Source of the DNA: Burkholderiales bacterium
Lineage (GTDB): Bacteria > Pseudomonadota > Gammaproteobacteria > Burkholderiales > Burkholderiaceae_E
Reading direction: 5' to 3'
NCBI GenBank assembly: GCA_027489195.1
Contig: JAIYAG010000606.1
Coordinates: 1-24,274 of the forward strand
Length of the DNA: 24,274 bases
Under the pieces are notes generated by a model that ran no database searches, was not told where the DNA came from, and saw only the letters and a program-made list of their open reading frames with translations. Shown here piece by piece: positions 1 to 7,596 of this stretch. Within the stretch, counting starts at the first letter, position 1; the number at the start of each line of letters is the position of its first letter. Made by a program: the position numbers and the translations under genes.

Positions 1-170
1 AGGGCGACGATGCGCGCGACATGCTGGGGGTTGTCGACGCGCCGCTCGACGATCTGCAGCACGGGTTCGGCGAGCAGGCGCTGCGACGAGCGTCCGACCC
101 ACCATGCGGCCACCCAGCCCACCAGGGCGCCGAGCACGATCCACCAGAGCACTCCGCCGACGAAGCTCAT
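1..170 (-). CDS. N-terminal part of an unknown single-pass membrane protein (runs off left edge)
   Basis: The reverse strand opens at an ATG at 170-168 and stays open to the window edge (56 codons). A purine-rich GGAGAG lies 4 nt upstream of the ATG and supports this start. The product begins MSFVGGVLWWIVLGALVGWV, a clear hydrophobic membrane segment over residues 4-25 rich in Trp, Gly and Val. It continues with a charged stretch (VGRSSQRLLAEPVLQIVERR) that would be cytoplasmic or periplasmic. The rest of the protein is outside the window, so the family cannot be named. The gene shares its direction with the GntR gene to its right but is 187 nt from it, so it probably has its own promoter. 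That the frame is coding is fairly sure; the function is unknown. Confidence 0.6.
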   Translation of the reverse strand, partial: MSFVGGVLWWIVLGALVGWVAAWWVGRSSQRLLAEPVLQIVERRVDNPQHVARIVA

Positions 171-263
171 CTCGCTCTCCGTGCGCGACCGCGAGGGGCC
201 GCGCAGTGTTGTCGATTCGGGTCGAGACCGTGCCCAGGTCGGCACGCTCGAACGTCGGACGCG

Positions 264-269
264 AGTATA
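264..269 (-). promoter_or_regulatory. possible -10 box (TATACT) for the left-edge membrane protein gene
   Basis: On the minus strand TATACT sits about 94 nt upstream of the ATG at 170, in otherwise very GC-rich DNA, preceded by GCC. No convincing -35 is visible at 16-18 nt spacing. The same GCCTATACT context recurs in front of the nitroreductase gene at 19995-20000. This is a weak call. Confidence 0.25.
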
Positions 270-357
270 GGCGGGGGCAGCCGTGGGGCGCGACCCGCAC
301 CCGGGTGAGGACCGGTCGAGATGGCCGCGGGCCGAGCGATCGGGGCGCGGCCGCGCT

Positions 358-1146
358 TCAGAAGTCGGTCGACACCGTCGCCCGCGTGAACGCCTCGATG
401 CTGTCGAGCAGTGCGTCGAGCGCCTTGGCCGCGCGCAGTTCGTCGCCGTCGGCGATGGCCTGCGCGGTGTCGGCGTGCAGTCGCGCGGTCTCGGGCAGGT
501 CGGCGGCCTGCCGGTAGTGCAGGTACCAGAAGCGGCGCGCGAGGCCGTGCATCAGGCTCATCGCGCCGGCGGCGAACTCGTTGCGCGCGGCAACGAGGCA
601 CAGGTCGTTGAAGCGCTTGTCGCCGCGCACGAAGCTCCTGGCGTCGTTGCGCTCGGCGGCGCGGTACATCGACGCGGCAAGCTGCGCGAACTCCTCGCGC
701 TCGGCGGGGGTGGCGCGGCGCGCGGCGCAGCGCACGATCAGCCGCTCGACCTCGCGCCGCACCTCGAGGAGCCGCAGCTGGCGCTTCACGTCGATCTCGG
801 AGACGAGGATGCCCCGCTGGGGCAGCACGACGACGAGGTGCTCGCGCGCGAGCCGCTGCAGGGCCTCGCGGATCGGGGTGCGGCCGATGCCGAGCCGCTC
901 CGACAGCATCGCCTCGGACACGGCGCTGCCGGGGGGCAGCTGCATCGTGACGATCTGCTCCTCGAGCTGGGCGTAGGCCTCGTCGGTCAGCGAGCGCCCC
1001 TCGCCCCGCGGGCGACGCACCGGGGCCGGGGCGGCTTCGGCCGGCGCCCGCGGGGTGGCTCGCCGCGCGGTCGGCGCGCGCAGGGAAACGGGGGCGGGCG
1101 CGGGAGCGGGGACGGAAACGGAAACGGGGACGGTCGTTCGCTTCAC
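358..1146 (-). CDS. GntR-family transcriptional regulator, FadR/FCD subfamily
   Basis: The protein is 262 aa. It is predicted to be a one-component DNA-binding regulator that senses a small acid through its C-terminal domain. Residues 1-50 form an Ala/Pro/Val-rich, low-complexity tail. A winged helix-turn-helix of GntR type follows at about 52-118 (SLTDEAYAQLEEQIV, ERLGIGRTPIREALQRLA, LVVVLPQRGILV). An all-helical FCD ligand-binding domain spans about 122-255 and includes the late LHADTAQAIADGD segment. The position after RF in the DKRFN motif is Asn, where many FCD proteins have His. The gene lies 76 nt downstream of the membrane hydroxylase gene on the same strand and may be co-transcribed with it. 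A GntR-like palindrome lies in the promoter of that gene (2075-2086). The N-terminal 45 residues are unusual, so the true start may lie further in. The family assignment is firm; the ligand is unknown. Confidence 0.9.
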   Translation of the reverse strand: MKRTTVPVSVSVPAPAPAPVSLRAPTARRATPRAPAEAAPAPVRRPRGEGRSLTDEAYAQLEEQIVTMQLPPGSAVSEAMLSERLGIGRTPIREALQRLAREHLVVVLPQRGILVSEIDVKRQLRLLEVRREVERLIVRCAARRATPAEREEFAQLAASMYRAAERNDARSFVRGDKRFNDLCLVAARNEFAAGAMSLMHGLARRFWYLHYRQAADLPETARLHADTAQAIADGDELRAAKALDALLDSIEAFTRATVSTDF

Positions 1147-1222
1147 TGCGTGGGATCGGCGACGGGCGGCGCGGCAGGCATGCGCTCGAGCATACCGGAG
1201 CCGCGCACGCCCCCCCGATCGC

Positions 1223-2041
1223 TCAGGGCGAGGGCGCGAGCACGCGACGCTCGTCGTCGGAGAGCTGCGGCCCGTCGAGCGTCACGCGCGAGTCGTCGCG
1301 CTTGAAGCGCGCGATGATCGGCTTGAGGTCCTCGCGCAGGTGGCGGGTGTCCATGCCGTTGAGCAGGGTGCCGACCAGCCCGCGGTCGAGGTCGGAGGTC
1401 TTCATGAACCAGTCGGCCACGGGGAAGGTGAGGTTCATGTTGTAGTGCATCATGATCCCCTGGTTGTGGTGGAAGGTGTGGTGCCGGCGGATCGTCGAGA
1501 CGAACGGAAACCGGGTCACGAAAGCGTTGTCGTGCACGTGGCAGCAGTAGTGCATGAACTCGTAGACGAGGTAGTGGCCCACCATCGTCATGAACACGAA
1601 CCAGCCGGCGTTCGCGTTCCAGAGCTGCGACGCGATCCAGCCGAACAGCGCGCCGAGCACACCGAGCACGCACAGCAGCCGCCAGGGGAAGAACACGATC
1701 CGGAACTCGCGGACCGTGTCGATGGTCCACTCGTTGTCGGTGAAGTACTGGTGGTGCTGCCGGGTGTGACGGTCGTAGATGGCACGCAGCGCGAACACGT
1801 CGATCTTGCGGTGCATCACGTACCGGTGCATGGCCCACTCGGCGAAGTTGCCGGCCAGCGCGACCGGGAGGATCACCAGCCACTCCCAGCCGACGTTCTC
1901 GAGGCTCAGCACGCCCCAGCCGATCGCGGTCAGGCCGACCGCGTAGATCACGCCGACGTGCAGCAGGCCGCTGTACATCGGGCTGATGTTCGACCGGTAC
2001 TGCTCGCGGAACCGGCGCTGGCGCTCGCTCATCGTTGTCAT
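1223..2041 (-). CDS. Fatty acid hydroxylase / sterol desaturase superfamily membrane protein
   Basis: The protein is 272 aa, an integral-membrane non-heme di-iron oxygenase of the FA_hydroxylase family. Members use O2 to hydroxylate or desaturate lipids in the membrane. The histidine boxes are visible in order: HRYVMH (72-77), HTRQHH (92-97), HYCCHVH (164-170) and HHTFHH (187-192). Hydrophobic segments lie around residues 28-48, 54-70, 116-140 and 146-162. Two ATGs are close together (2041 and 2032). GAGGGG lies 4 nt upstream of the first one, which is chosen here. An extended -10 promoter and a palindromic operator lie about 40 nt upstream, and a GntR/FCD regulator gene follows. The substrate cannot be told from sequence; sterols, hopanoids, carotenoids or fatty acids are all possible. 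The family is confident. Confidence 0.88.
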   Translation of the reverse strand: MTTMSERQRRFREQYRSNISPMYSGLLHVGVIYAVGLTAIGWGVLSLENVGWEWLVILPVALAGNFAEWAMHRYVMHRKIDVFALRAIYDRHTRQHHQYFTDNEWTIDTVREFRIVFFPWRLLCVLGVLGALFGWIASQLWNANAGWFVFMTMVGHYLVYEFMHYCCHVHDNAFVTRFPFVSTIRRHHTFHHNQGIMMHYNMNLTFPVADWFMKTSDLDRGLVGTLLNGMDTRHLREDLKPIIARFKRDDSRVTLDGPQLSDDERRVLAPSP

Positions 2042-2074
2042 GGGACCCCTCGCATGCGGCGTGCGGCCGCGGGT

Positions 2075-2096
2075 GTTGTCGACAACTAATATATCA
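2075..2096 (-). promoter_or_regulatory. Extended -10 promoter with overlapping palindromic operator for the hydroxylase gene
   Basis: On the minus strand TGATATATT (2096-2088) matches an extended -10 (TGn plus TATATT). It is immediately followed by the perfect 12-bp palindrome GTTGTCGACAAC (2086-2075), which covers the expected transcription start near 2081. The leader to the ATG at 2041 would be about 40 nt. The TTGTCGACAA core resembles the GT...AC dyads bound by FadR-subfamily GntR regulators, and such a regulator is encoded two genes along on the same strand. Direct sequence evidence covers the palindrome and promoter; binding by the neighbour is inference. Confidence 0.5.
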
Positions 2097-2150
2097 GTAA
2101 CGGCCTCGGCGGCGTACGCGAGCGTTTGGGCCGCGCGACCCGGGTGAGGG

Positions 2151-2909
2151 TCAGTCGAGCTTGTAGGCGATGCCGGTGACGAACAGGGAGTCGGTGGTCT
2201 TGAGGCCCGTGCCGGGGTCGCTGTTGTAGCGCATGGTCAGCGTGGCATTGAGGCTCAGGGTGTTGGTCATCGCGACGGCGATCCCGGCCTCGAAGGTGGC
2301 CCGCAGCGCCCCGGTGTCGGTGGCGTTGGGATAGAGCGCGAGGCGCTGGCGCAGGGTGGTGGTGGGCGAGAACTTGTGGGTGGACTCCTCGCCGAACACC
2401 GGCTCCCAGCGCTGGTACCGGTCGCGCACGGCGCCGGCGACGGTCACCGGGTCGACGTACCGGTCGTACGACCAGCCGAGGCCGCCGAACACATCGAAGG
2501 TGTCGGTCTCGGTCTTCACCAGGTGCCGACCGAGGCCGGTGGAGACGCTGGCGCGAACGGACAGGTTGGCGAGCTCGTTGCGGGTGGCCTCGCCGTTGGT
2601 GAACCAGAACCAGCGGTCCTGGACGTCGCGGTTGTAGCGGGCGCCGAGGCTGGCGAGGTCGCTGGTGCGCACCTCGTCGGTCTGGCCGTAGGTCTGCTGG
2701 CCGCTCAGCGCGAGCTTGTCGATGTCGGTGGCACGGACGGCGTCGGCCTGGACGTTGACGAGGGTGGACGCGGTGTTGCCGGTGGCGACGCTCACGCCGA
2801 GGGTGAACGCGGCGCGCCACTGGCCGTCGGGCTTGACGGTGGCCTGGGCGAAGGCGCCGCTCGAGACGGCGAAGGCAGCGGCGGCAACGAGCGTTCTCGC
2901 GAAGGTCAT
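2151..2909 (-). CDS. DUF481 (YdiY-like) outer-membrane beta-barrel protein
   Basis: The protein is 252 aa. It begins MTFARTLVAAAAFAVSSGAF, a Sec signal peptide likely cleaved after AFA-Q near residue 22. The mature part is made of alternating amphipathic strands with the features of DUF481 salt-stress-type outer-membrane proteins: an early GVSVATGNT, then KLALSGQQTYGQ, GARYNRDVQDRWFWF, FDVFGGLGWSYDR, and a C-terminal strand ending in a hydrophobic-alternating tail (FVTGIAYKLD). The open frame extends upstream to 3071, but that extension lies inside the helicase gene and is not credible. The ATG at 2909 overlaps the helicase stop codon as ATGA, so translation is probably coupled; no other ribosome site is evident. 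The biological role of DUF481 barrels is poorly defined. Confidence 0.85.
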   Translation of the reverse strand: MTFARTLVAAAAFAVSSGAFAQATVKPDGQWRAAFTLGVSVATGNTASTLVNVQADAVRATDIDKLALSGQQTYGQTDEVRTSDLASLGARYNRDVQDRWFWFTNGEATRNELANLSVRASVSTGLGRHLVKTETDTFDVFGGLGWSYDRYVDPVTVAGAVRDRYQRWEPVFGEESTHKFSPTTTLRQRLALYPNATDTGALRATFEAGIAVAMTNTLSLNATLTMRYNSDPGTGLKTTDSLFVTGIAYKLD

Positions 2910-5900
2910 TCCGGAGGGGGTCCGAGGGAGCGGGCGGGCCGGCGATTGTCGCCGACATTGCGCGCGCCCTCGTCGGCGGCCCGGCACAGCAGGTTCACCA
3001 GCGCGAGGTCCTCGACGCTGCTGCAGCGCGCCTCGAGCAGCGCGGGGCTGGCGACGATGACGGCAAGGCACCGCGCCCGCGAGACGGCCACGTTCAGCCG
3101 GTTACGGCTGTACAGGAAGGCCTTGGAGCGGGGCAGGCAGGCCTCGCTGGAGGTGGACATGGACACGAGCACGACCTCGGCCTCCTGGCCCTGGAACTTG
3201 TCGACGGTGCCGACGCGTGCGCCCCGCGGCAGGTTCGACTTCAGCAGCTCGACCTGCAGGTTGTAGGGCGCGACGATGAGGATGTCGTCGAGGGTGAGCT
3301 TCCTCACGACGCCGTGCTCGTCGCGGCAGCGCTGCGCGAGCAGGCTGGCGAGGAGGCCGACGATCTCGTGCACCTCCTCGATGCTGCGGTGGGAGCAGTC
3401 TTCGTGGGCGACGGGTCGGAAGCGCAGTCCGGTGGGGCGCAGCACGTCGTGGGCGCGCACGTCGAGCACGAGGCGCCGGCCCTCGGTGCTCGCGTCGTGC
3501 ACGAGCCGTCGGTCGTACACCGCTTCGGACACGAAGCGGCACAGCTCGGGCGACATCCGGTAGGTGCGATCGAGGAAGATGCCGCGATCGGGCGCGATGG
3601 TGGCGGCGCCGTCGATCAGGTACTCGAGCGCGGACTCGCCGGACCGGCCGGGGTGTACGCCTTGCGTGGGCTGGCCGAGCTGCATCGGGTCGCCGAGCAG
3701 CACGAGGTTCGCGGCGCTGGTGCCCATGGCGACGAGGTTGGCGAGGGACACCTGGCCGGCCTCGTCGACGAACAGGTGGTCGAGGCTGCGCTCGAGCGCG
3801 GGCTCGGCGAAGAGCCACGCGGTGCCGGCGACGAGCGCGTAGCCGCCGGCGGCGATGTCGGCGGCCCGCTCGTGGTTGTCGAAGCGGGTGCCCTCGTAGC
3901 GGGAGTCCGGCCTGTCGGCGCTGCACTTCTTCGCGCCGCGGAACGCGAGCCCACGCGCGTCGGCCACGCGCTCGACGGCCTCGAGCAGGTTGTGGATGGC
4001 CTTGTGGCTGTTGGAGGCGACGCCCACGGTACGGCCGCGCGCGATCAGCTCGACGATGACGCGGGCGCCGGTCCAGGTCTTGCCGGCGCCGGGCGGGCCC
4101 TGGACGAATAGCACGCTGCGATCGAGCCGTGCGATGGCCTCGACGATCTGGGGCGGGGTGTCGCGCGCGGGATCGACTAGGGGCGCGCCGTCGGCATGCC
4201 CGGTGATGCGGGGCCGCTCGCGCCGCAGCAGCGACTCGATGGCGGGATACGTGCCGCCGCCAGCGAGCAGGGACTCGGCGACGCGGCGCAGCGCGGCTTC
4301 GAGCTTGTCGTTGCCGAGGGGCCAGTCGGGGCCGAGCGCGGTGCGCTCGGGCGGCTCGCCGCGCTTGGTCGCACGCTTGAGGCGCACGGTGCCGGCGACC
4401 TCGTCGAGCGCGTCGATCGTCACGCTGCTGCCGTCGGCGGCCAGCGTCGCCGTATCGCCTGCTCGGAGCTTGGTGTCCTGCTCCGGAAAGCGGTAGGTCC
4501 AGACGGTGGACTGCTTGACGACGACGGGCGCGATGGCCGGATCGCGCACGAGCCCGCCGAGGCACTCGACGTCCTCGACCAGATCCTCGTCGGAGGCCTC
4601 CGTCCGCGCGTACATCGCCCAGTACGCGGGCTTGTGCTCGCGGCGGTGGAAGTCGAGGAGCTGGGCGACGAGCGCAGACATCGCCTGGTCATGGGTCCAG
4701 GTCGACGGGTCTTCGGGAAGGGTGGCCTCGAGGCGCTCGCGCACCTGGCGCTGGGCGAGGCGGTGGGCGCTCTCGGGCTTGGCCTCGGCGGCGGGCTCGG
4801 CGGCGGGGCCGCCCAGGGGGCGCCACGGCAGGCCCGCCGGGCGCAGGCCGCGCAGCCAGTCGTGCAGGCCCCGGGTGGACTCGACGTCGTCGCGGTTGTA
4901 GCGCTCGATGTCGTCGAGCAGGTGCTGCGCGCGGGTGGTCTTCCAGGCCTCGTACCAGACGATGCTCTGGCCGGCGTCGACGACCTCGCCGTCGCGCGCG
5001 CCGCGGTAGAAGCGCTCGACCTGCTTGATGGAGTAGCTCGGGGTGGACAGGCGCACGGCGCCGCGCACGACGGCGTACAGGTCGACGAGGCGGTGCTCGC
5101 GGAACAGGCGGTCGACCTCGGCCTCGCGCGTGCCGTGGGCGCACATCAGGCGCTCGAGCGCGCTGCGCTCGTAGGGGGCGTAGTGGTAGACGTGGGCGCC
5201 GGGGTGCGCCGCGAGGTGGGCGGTGACGAGGTCGACGAAGGCCTCGAACGCCCGCTTCTCCTCGCGCCGGTCGTGGGCCCAGAACGCGCGGAACACAGGC
5301 TCGTTCGGCCGCGTGGGATCGAGGCCGCGCCCGGCCACGCCGAACAGGTACTCGAGGCCGTCGGTCTCGAGCGGGTCGCCTTCCATGTCGAAGTACAGGT
5401 CGTGCGCGTCGGGGGCGGGCAGCAGGTGGAAGCCCAGGCGCGCATCCGGGTCGGCGGGCAGCAGCGCGTGGCGCAGCACGCCGTCCTGCTTCCGCTGGTG
5501 CTGGAGCGCGGCCTGCGAGCGCAGCCGCTCGACGACCTGCGCGCCGACCTTCGGCACGAACGTGCCGGGTGCGAGGCCGGCGAGCGCGGCCATCGTGGTG
5601 ATGCCGGCGGCCTCGAGGCGACCGGTCTGCTGCGAGGTGATGCCGGCCACCTGGCTCAGGTGGTCGGCGGCGAGCCACTCGCCCTCGCAGCGCTCGCGCC
5701 ACGGGCACAGCGCGCAGGCCTCGCAGGGCTCGGGCGTGCTCGGCGCCGCGGGGTCGGCGATGCGCGCGAAGTAGCGGTGCAGCTGCCGGTCGACGTAGTG
5801 GCGCGCGTCGGCGACACGGAATGGATGCTCGGTGCGCGCGGCGTCGCCGGTGACGACCCAGGTGAGCACCGGCTCGACGCCCTGCACGCGGGCGAGCAGC

Positions 5901-6373
5901 CGCGAGTAGAAGGCGAGTTGCACCAGGAACTTGGCCTGCGGGCGGCGCGCGAGCTTGGTGTCGAGGACTTCGTAGTGCCAGTCGCCGAAGGCGGAGGCGC
6001 CGGGCACGCGGCGCAGGAAGTCGGCATGCCCGATGAGCTCGCCGTCGCGCAGCGTGGCCTGGTAGACGATGTCGACGCCGGCGCGCATCGCGGCGAGGGT
6101 CGCGTCGACCTGGTCGGCGAGGCGTGCGGCGCGCCGCAGGCTGCGATCGGCCTCGATCTCGACGACGCGCGCATGGCGGGCCTTCAGCGTCGCGAGGAAG
6201 GCCCGCTCGTGGGCGATGCCCTTGTCCTGGATCAGGGTCGCGTGCGGGTCGTCGGGGGTCTGGGTCCGGGGGGTGTCGAGGTGCTGCAGGTCGAGGGTGC
6301 TGCGGTGCGCGCAGCCGAGGTACTGCACGAGGTCGGATGCGGAATGGAGCACTTGCTGGTCGACACGCTGCAC
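2906..6373 (-). CDS. TM0106-family RecB-like nuclease fused to superfamily I DNA helicase
   Basis: The protein is 1155 aa. Residues about 1-235 form a RecB/Cas4-type nuclease: GHADFLRR (115-122), EVLDTK (135-140) and QLAFYS (152-157) match the GhxD, ExxDxK and QxxxY motifs. Cys21 together with the cluster Cys217, 220, 223 and 229 could hold an Fe-S cluster, as in Cas4 and AddB. Residues about 245-280 look helix-hairpin-helix-like. Residues about 324-508 form an RNase H-fold exonuclease-like region (DLYFDMEGDP, DLYAVV, RYNRDDVEST). Residues about 735-1115 are an SF1 helicase of Dna2/Upf1 type: Walker A GPPGAGKT (759-766), VDEAGQ (869-874), GDPMQLGQP (894-902), RTYRMS (936-941), TVDKFQGQE (1056-1064) and NVAVSRAR (1094-1101). 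Such fusions are thought to act in DNA repair or defence. The length is usual for the family. It is the first gene of a two-gene operon with the DUF481 protein. Confidence 0.9.
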   Translation of the reverse strand: MQRVDQQVLHSASDLVQYLGCAHRSTLDLQHLDTPRTQTPDDPHATLIQDKGIAHERAFLATLKARHARVVEIEADRSLRRAARLADQVDATLAAMRAGVDIVYQATLRDGELIGHADFLRRVPGASAFGDWHYEVLDTKLARRPQAKFLVQLAFYSRLLARVQGVEPVLTWVVTGDAARTEHPFRVADARHYVDRQLHRYFARIADPAAPSTPEPCEACALCPWRERCEGEWLAADHLSQVAGITSQQTGRLEAAGITTMAALAGLAPGTFVPKVGAQVVERLRSQAALQHQRKQDGVLRHALLPADPDARLGFHLLPAPDAHDLYFDMEGDPLETDGLEYLFGVAGRGLDPTRPNEPVFRAFWAHDRREEKRAFEAFVDLVTAHLAAHPGAHVYHYAPYERSALERLMCAHGTREAEVDRLFREHRLVDLYAVVRGAVRLSTPSYSIKQVERFYRGARDGEVVDAGQSIVWYEAWKTTRAQHLLDDIERYNRDDVESTRGLHDWLRGLRPAGLPWRPLGGPAAEPAAEAKPESAHRLAQRQVRERLEATLPEDPSTWTHDQAMSALVAQLLDFHRREHKPAYWAMYARTEASDEDLVEDVECLGGLVRDPAIAPVVVKQSTVWTYRFPEQDTKLRAGDTATLAADGSSVTIDALDEVAGTVRLKRATKRGEPPERTALGPDWPLGNDKLEAALRRVAESLLAGGGTYPAIESLLRRERPRITGHADGAPLVDPARDTPPQIVEAIARLDRSVLFVQGPPGAGKTWTGARVIVELIARGRTVGVASNSHKAIHNLLEAVERVADARGLAFRGAKKCSADRPDSRYEGTRFDNHERAADIAAGGYALVAGTAWLFAEPALERSLDHLFVDEAGQVSLANLVAMGTSAANLVLLGDPMQLGQPTQGVHPGRSGESALEYLIDGAATIAPDRGIFLDRTYRMSPELCRFVSEAVYDRRLVHDASTEGRRLVLDVRAHDVLRPTGLRFRPVAHEDCSHRSIEEVHEIVGLLASLLAQRCRDEHGVVRKLTLDDILIVAPYNLQVELLKSNLPRGARVGTVDKFQGQEAEVVLVSMSTSSEACLPRSKAFLYSRNRLNVAVSRARCLAVIVASPALLEARCSSVEDLALVNLLCRAADEGARNVGDNRRPARSLGPPPE

Positions 6374-6472
6374 GAGGTCTCGTTCTGCCGGACTTAGGGA
6401 CCGACATGCTAGAGGGCCGGCCCGGCCGCGACCTCATCCGTCTTGACTAGCGCCACCGGCCGGCCCGAGCCT

Positions 6473-6505
6473 GCCGTTCGTCGGAACGGCCTGTCTGCGA
6501 ACGGC
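6473..6505. repeat. Two competing short inverted repeats in the divergent intergenic region
   Basis: GCCGTTC at 6473-6479 can pair with GAACGGC at 6484-6490 (4-nt loop). Extended by one base as GCCGTTCG (6473-6480), it can also pair with CGAACGGC at 6498-6505. The two pairings are mutually exclusive. The site lies between the divergent helicase gene and the membrane-protein gene at 6562, so it could be an operator pair or a leader structure; nothing else in 6374-6561 is recognisable. Confidence 0.25.
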
Positions 6506-6561
6506 CGCAGCGGGGAGGCTCGCGCGAGACACACTTGTTGACGGTCAGTCGCCGCCCGCCC

Positions 6562-7260
6562 ATGCCTCCCGAGATCGTTCCGCTGCTGCAGCTCGCCGGC
6601 CTGGTGGCCGTGGGGCTGCTGCTGCGCAGCCGCGTGATGCTCGTGCTCGTCGCGGCGGTGATGGTGGGGCTGGTGGTGTTCGACATCCATCCGTCGGACC
6701 TCGCCACCAGCACGCCCGAGCAGCTCGGGATGGCGTTCGGCGGCATCGCGGTCGGCCTGCTCGCCGGTCTCTGGGCGGTGGCGGCCCGCCGCGAGCGTGT
6801 CGACGCGAAGCGCTGGGCGAAAGAGATCGAGGCGTCCTCTCCGCGCCTGCGGGGCGCGGCCGCGCCGGCGAAGCGCACCTCGGGCGCGGCCTGGGTCGTC
6901 GTCTCGCTGCTGGTCGCGGTGGCGGCGGGGGCGGGGCTGTACGTCGAGGGCAACACGGTGCCGGAATGGCGGCGCACGGTGGACGGCTGGCTGGCCTCGC
7001 CGACGGTGCAGGCCTTCGGGCTGCCGGGCCTGCACGGGGCGAAGGCCGCTCCGACCGGGCCCGGGGCGCAGGCATCGGGGTCCGCGGCGGCGCCGGCGGG
7101 GAAGGGCAGCGGGGCCAAGGGCAGCGGCGACAAGGGTACCGGGGACAAGCCGCGGGCCCGCCCGGTCGCCACCGGCGAGCGTCCGCAGGGCGACATGCGT
7201 CACTGCCTGGATCAGGGCGGGACCTCGGACGTGCTTCGCTGCGCGGAGCGGGGGCGCTGA
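6562..7260 (+). CDS. Hypothetical multi-pass membrane protein with low-complexity linker and short Cys-containing tail
   Basis: The protein is 232 aa from the ATG at 6562. The frame is open from a TTG at 6535, but the ATG directly precedes the hydrophobic N-terminus. Two close membrane segments cover about residues 5-42, with a third at about 57-76 (FGGIAVGLLAGLWAV) and a fourth at about 105-124 (AWVVVSLLVAVAAGAGLYV). A Gly/Ser/Ala/Lys-rich linker follows (about 170-205), containing repeats of GKGSGAKGSGDKG type. The protein ends in a short module, CLDQGGTSDVLRCAERGR, with two cysteines that could form a disulfide. No enzyme motif is visible. It is transcribed divergently from the nuclease-helicase. 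The coding call is supported by the membrane pattern and the G/C third-position bias; the function is unknown. Confidence 0.65.
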   Translation: MPPEIVPLLQLAGLVAVGLLLRSRVMLVLVAAVMVGLVVFDIHPSDLATSTPEQLGMAFGGIAVGLLAGLWAVAARRERVDAKRWAKEIEASSPRLRGAAAPAKRTSGAAWVVVSLLVAVAAGAGLYVEGNTVPEWRRTVDGWLASPTVQAFGLPGLHGAKAAPTGPGAQASGSAAAPAGKGSGAKGSGDKGTGDKPRARPVATGERPQGDMRHCLDQGGTSDVLRCAERGR

Positions 7261-7285
7261 TCGCAGACGGCTCGGATGAGTTCAC

Positions 7286-7302
7286 TGATTGCATTGCAAT
7301 CA
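7286..7302. promoter_or_regulatory. Palindromic operator candidate for the FitA antitoxin
   Basis: TGATTGCATTGCAATCA is a perfect inverted repeat with 8-nt arms TGATTGCA/TGCAATCA around one central T. It lies 43 nt upstream of the fitA-like ATG. A second, shorter dyad, CGACT-AC-AGTCG, follows at 7304-7315. Ribbon-helix-helix antitoxins repress their own operon through such dyads, and the arms resemble the TGATAGCA-type half-site described for Neisseria FitA. The repeat is seen directly; its role is inferred. Confidence 0.5.
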
Positions 7303-7344
7303 GCGACTACAGTCGAAGCCCACGCCGATACGGTCGACCCCGCC

Positions 7345-7596
7345 ATGGCCAGCATCACCATCCGCAACCTCGAGGACGACATCAAGCAGCGCCTGCGGGT
7401 GCGTGCCGCAGAGCGCGGCCACTCGATGGAGGAAGAAGCGCGGGATATCCTGCGCCGGGCCCTCGGCGATGACTTGCCACGCGACCTGGCCGCCGCGATC
7501 CGCGCCCGCGTTGCACCGGCCGCGCGAGCGGACCTCGACCTTCCCGCTCGTGAACCGATGCGCCAGCCGCCGCAGCTCGGCCGCCGGCCGCGATGA
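7345..7596 (+). CDS. fitA: FitA-like ribbon-helix-helix antitoxin
   Basis: The protein is 83 aa from the ATG at 7345 (MASITIRNLEDDIKQRLRVR). The frame is open from 7276, but family members begin at the MASITIRNL strand. Residues 2-8 give the DNA-contacting beta strand, and residues about 10-44 give the two helices (LKQRLRVRAAERGHSMEEEARDIL pattern) of an Arc/MetJ-fold FitA/VapB antitoxin. The C-terminal REPMRQPP segment is the toxin-neutralising tail typical of the family. The stop codon overlaps the ATG of the downstream toxin remnant as ATGA, the usual arrangement in fitAB. A palindrome suited to autoregulation lies upstream. The gene looks complete while its toxin is not, so it is probably an orphan antitoxin. 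Confidence 0.82.
   Translation: MASITIRNLEDDIKQRLRVRAAERGHSMEEEARDILRRALGDDLPRDLAAAIRARVAPAARADLDLPAREPMRQPPQLGRRPR

Noticed and set aside
2910..3071. N-terminal extension of the DUF481 frame
   Set aside because: The extension lies in the helicase coding region, is Arg-rich and precedes a clear signal peptide. The ATG at 2909 is the sensible start.
4196..6397. A 733-codon plus-strand open frame opposite the nuclease-helicase
   Set aside because: Composition is low-complexity Gly/Ala/Val/Arg with no motif. The minus-strand gene has a full set of helicase and nuclease motifs.
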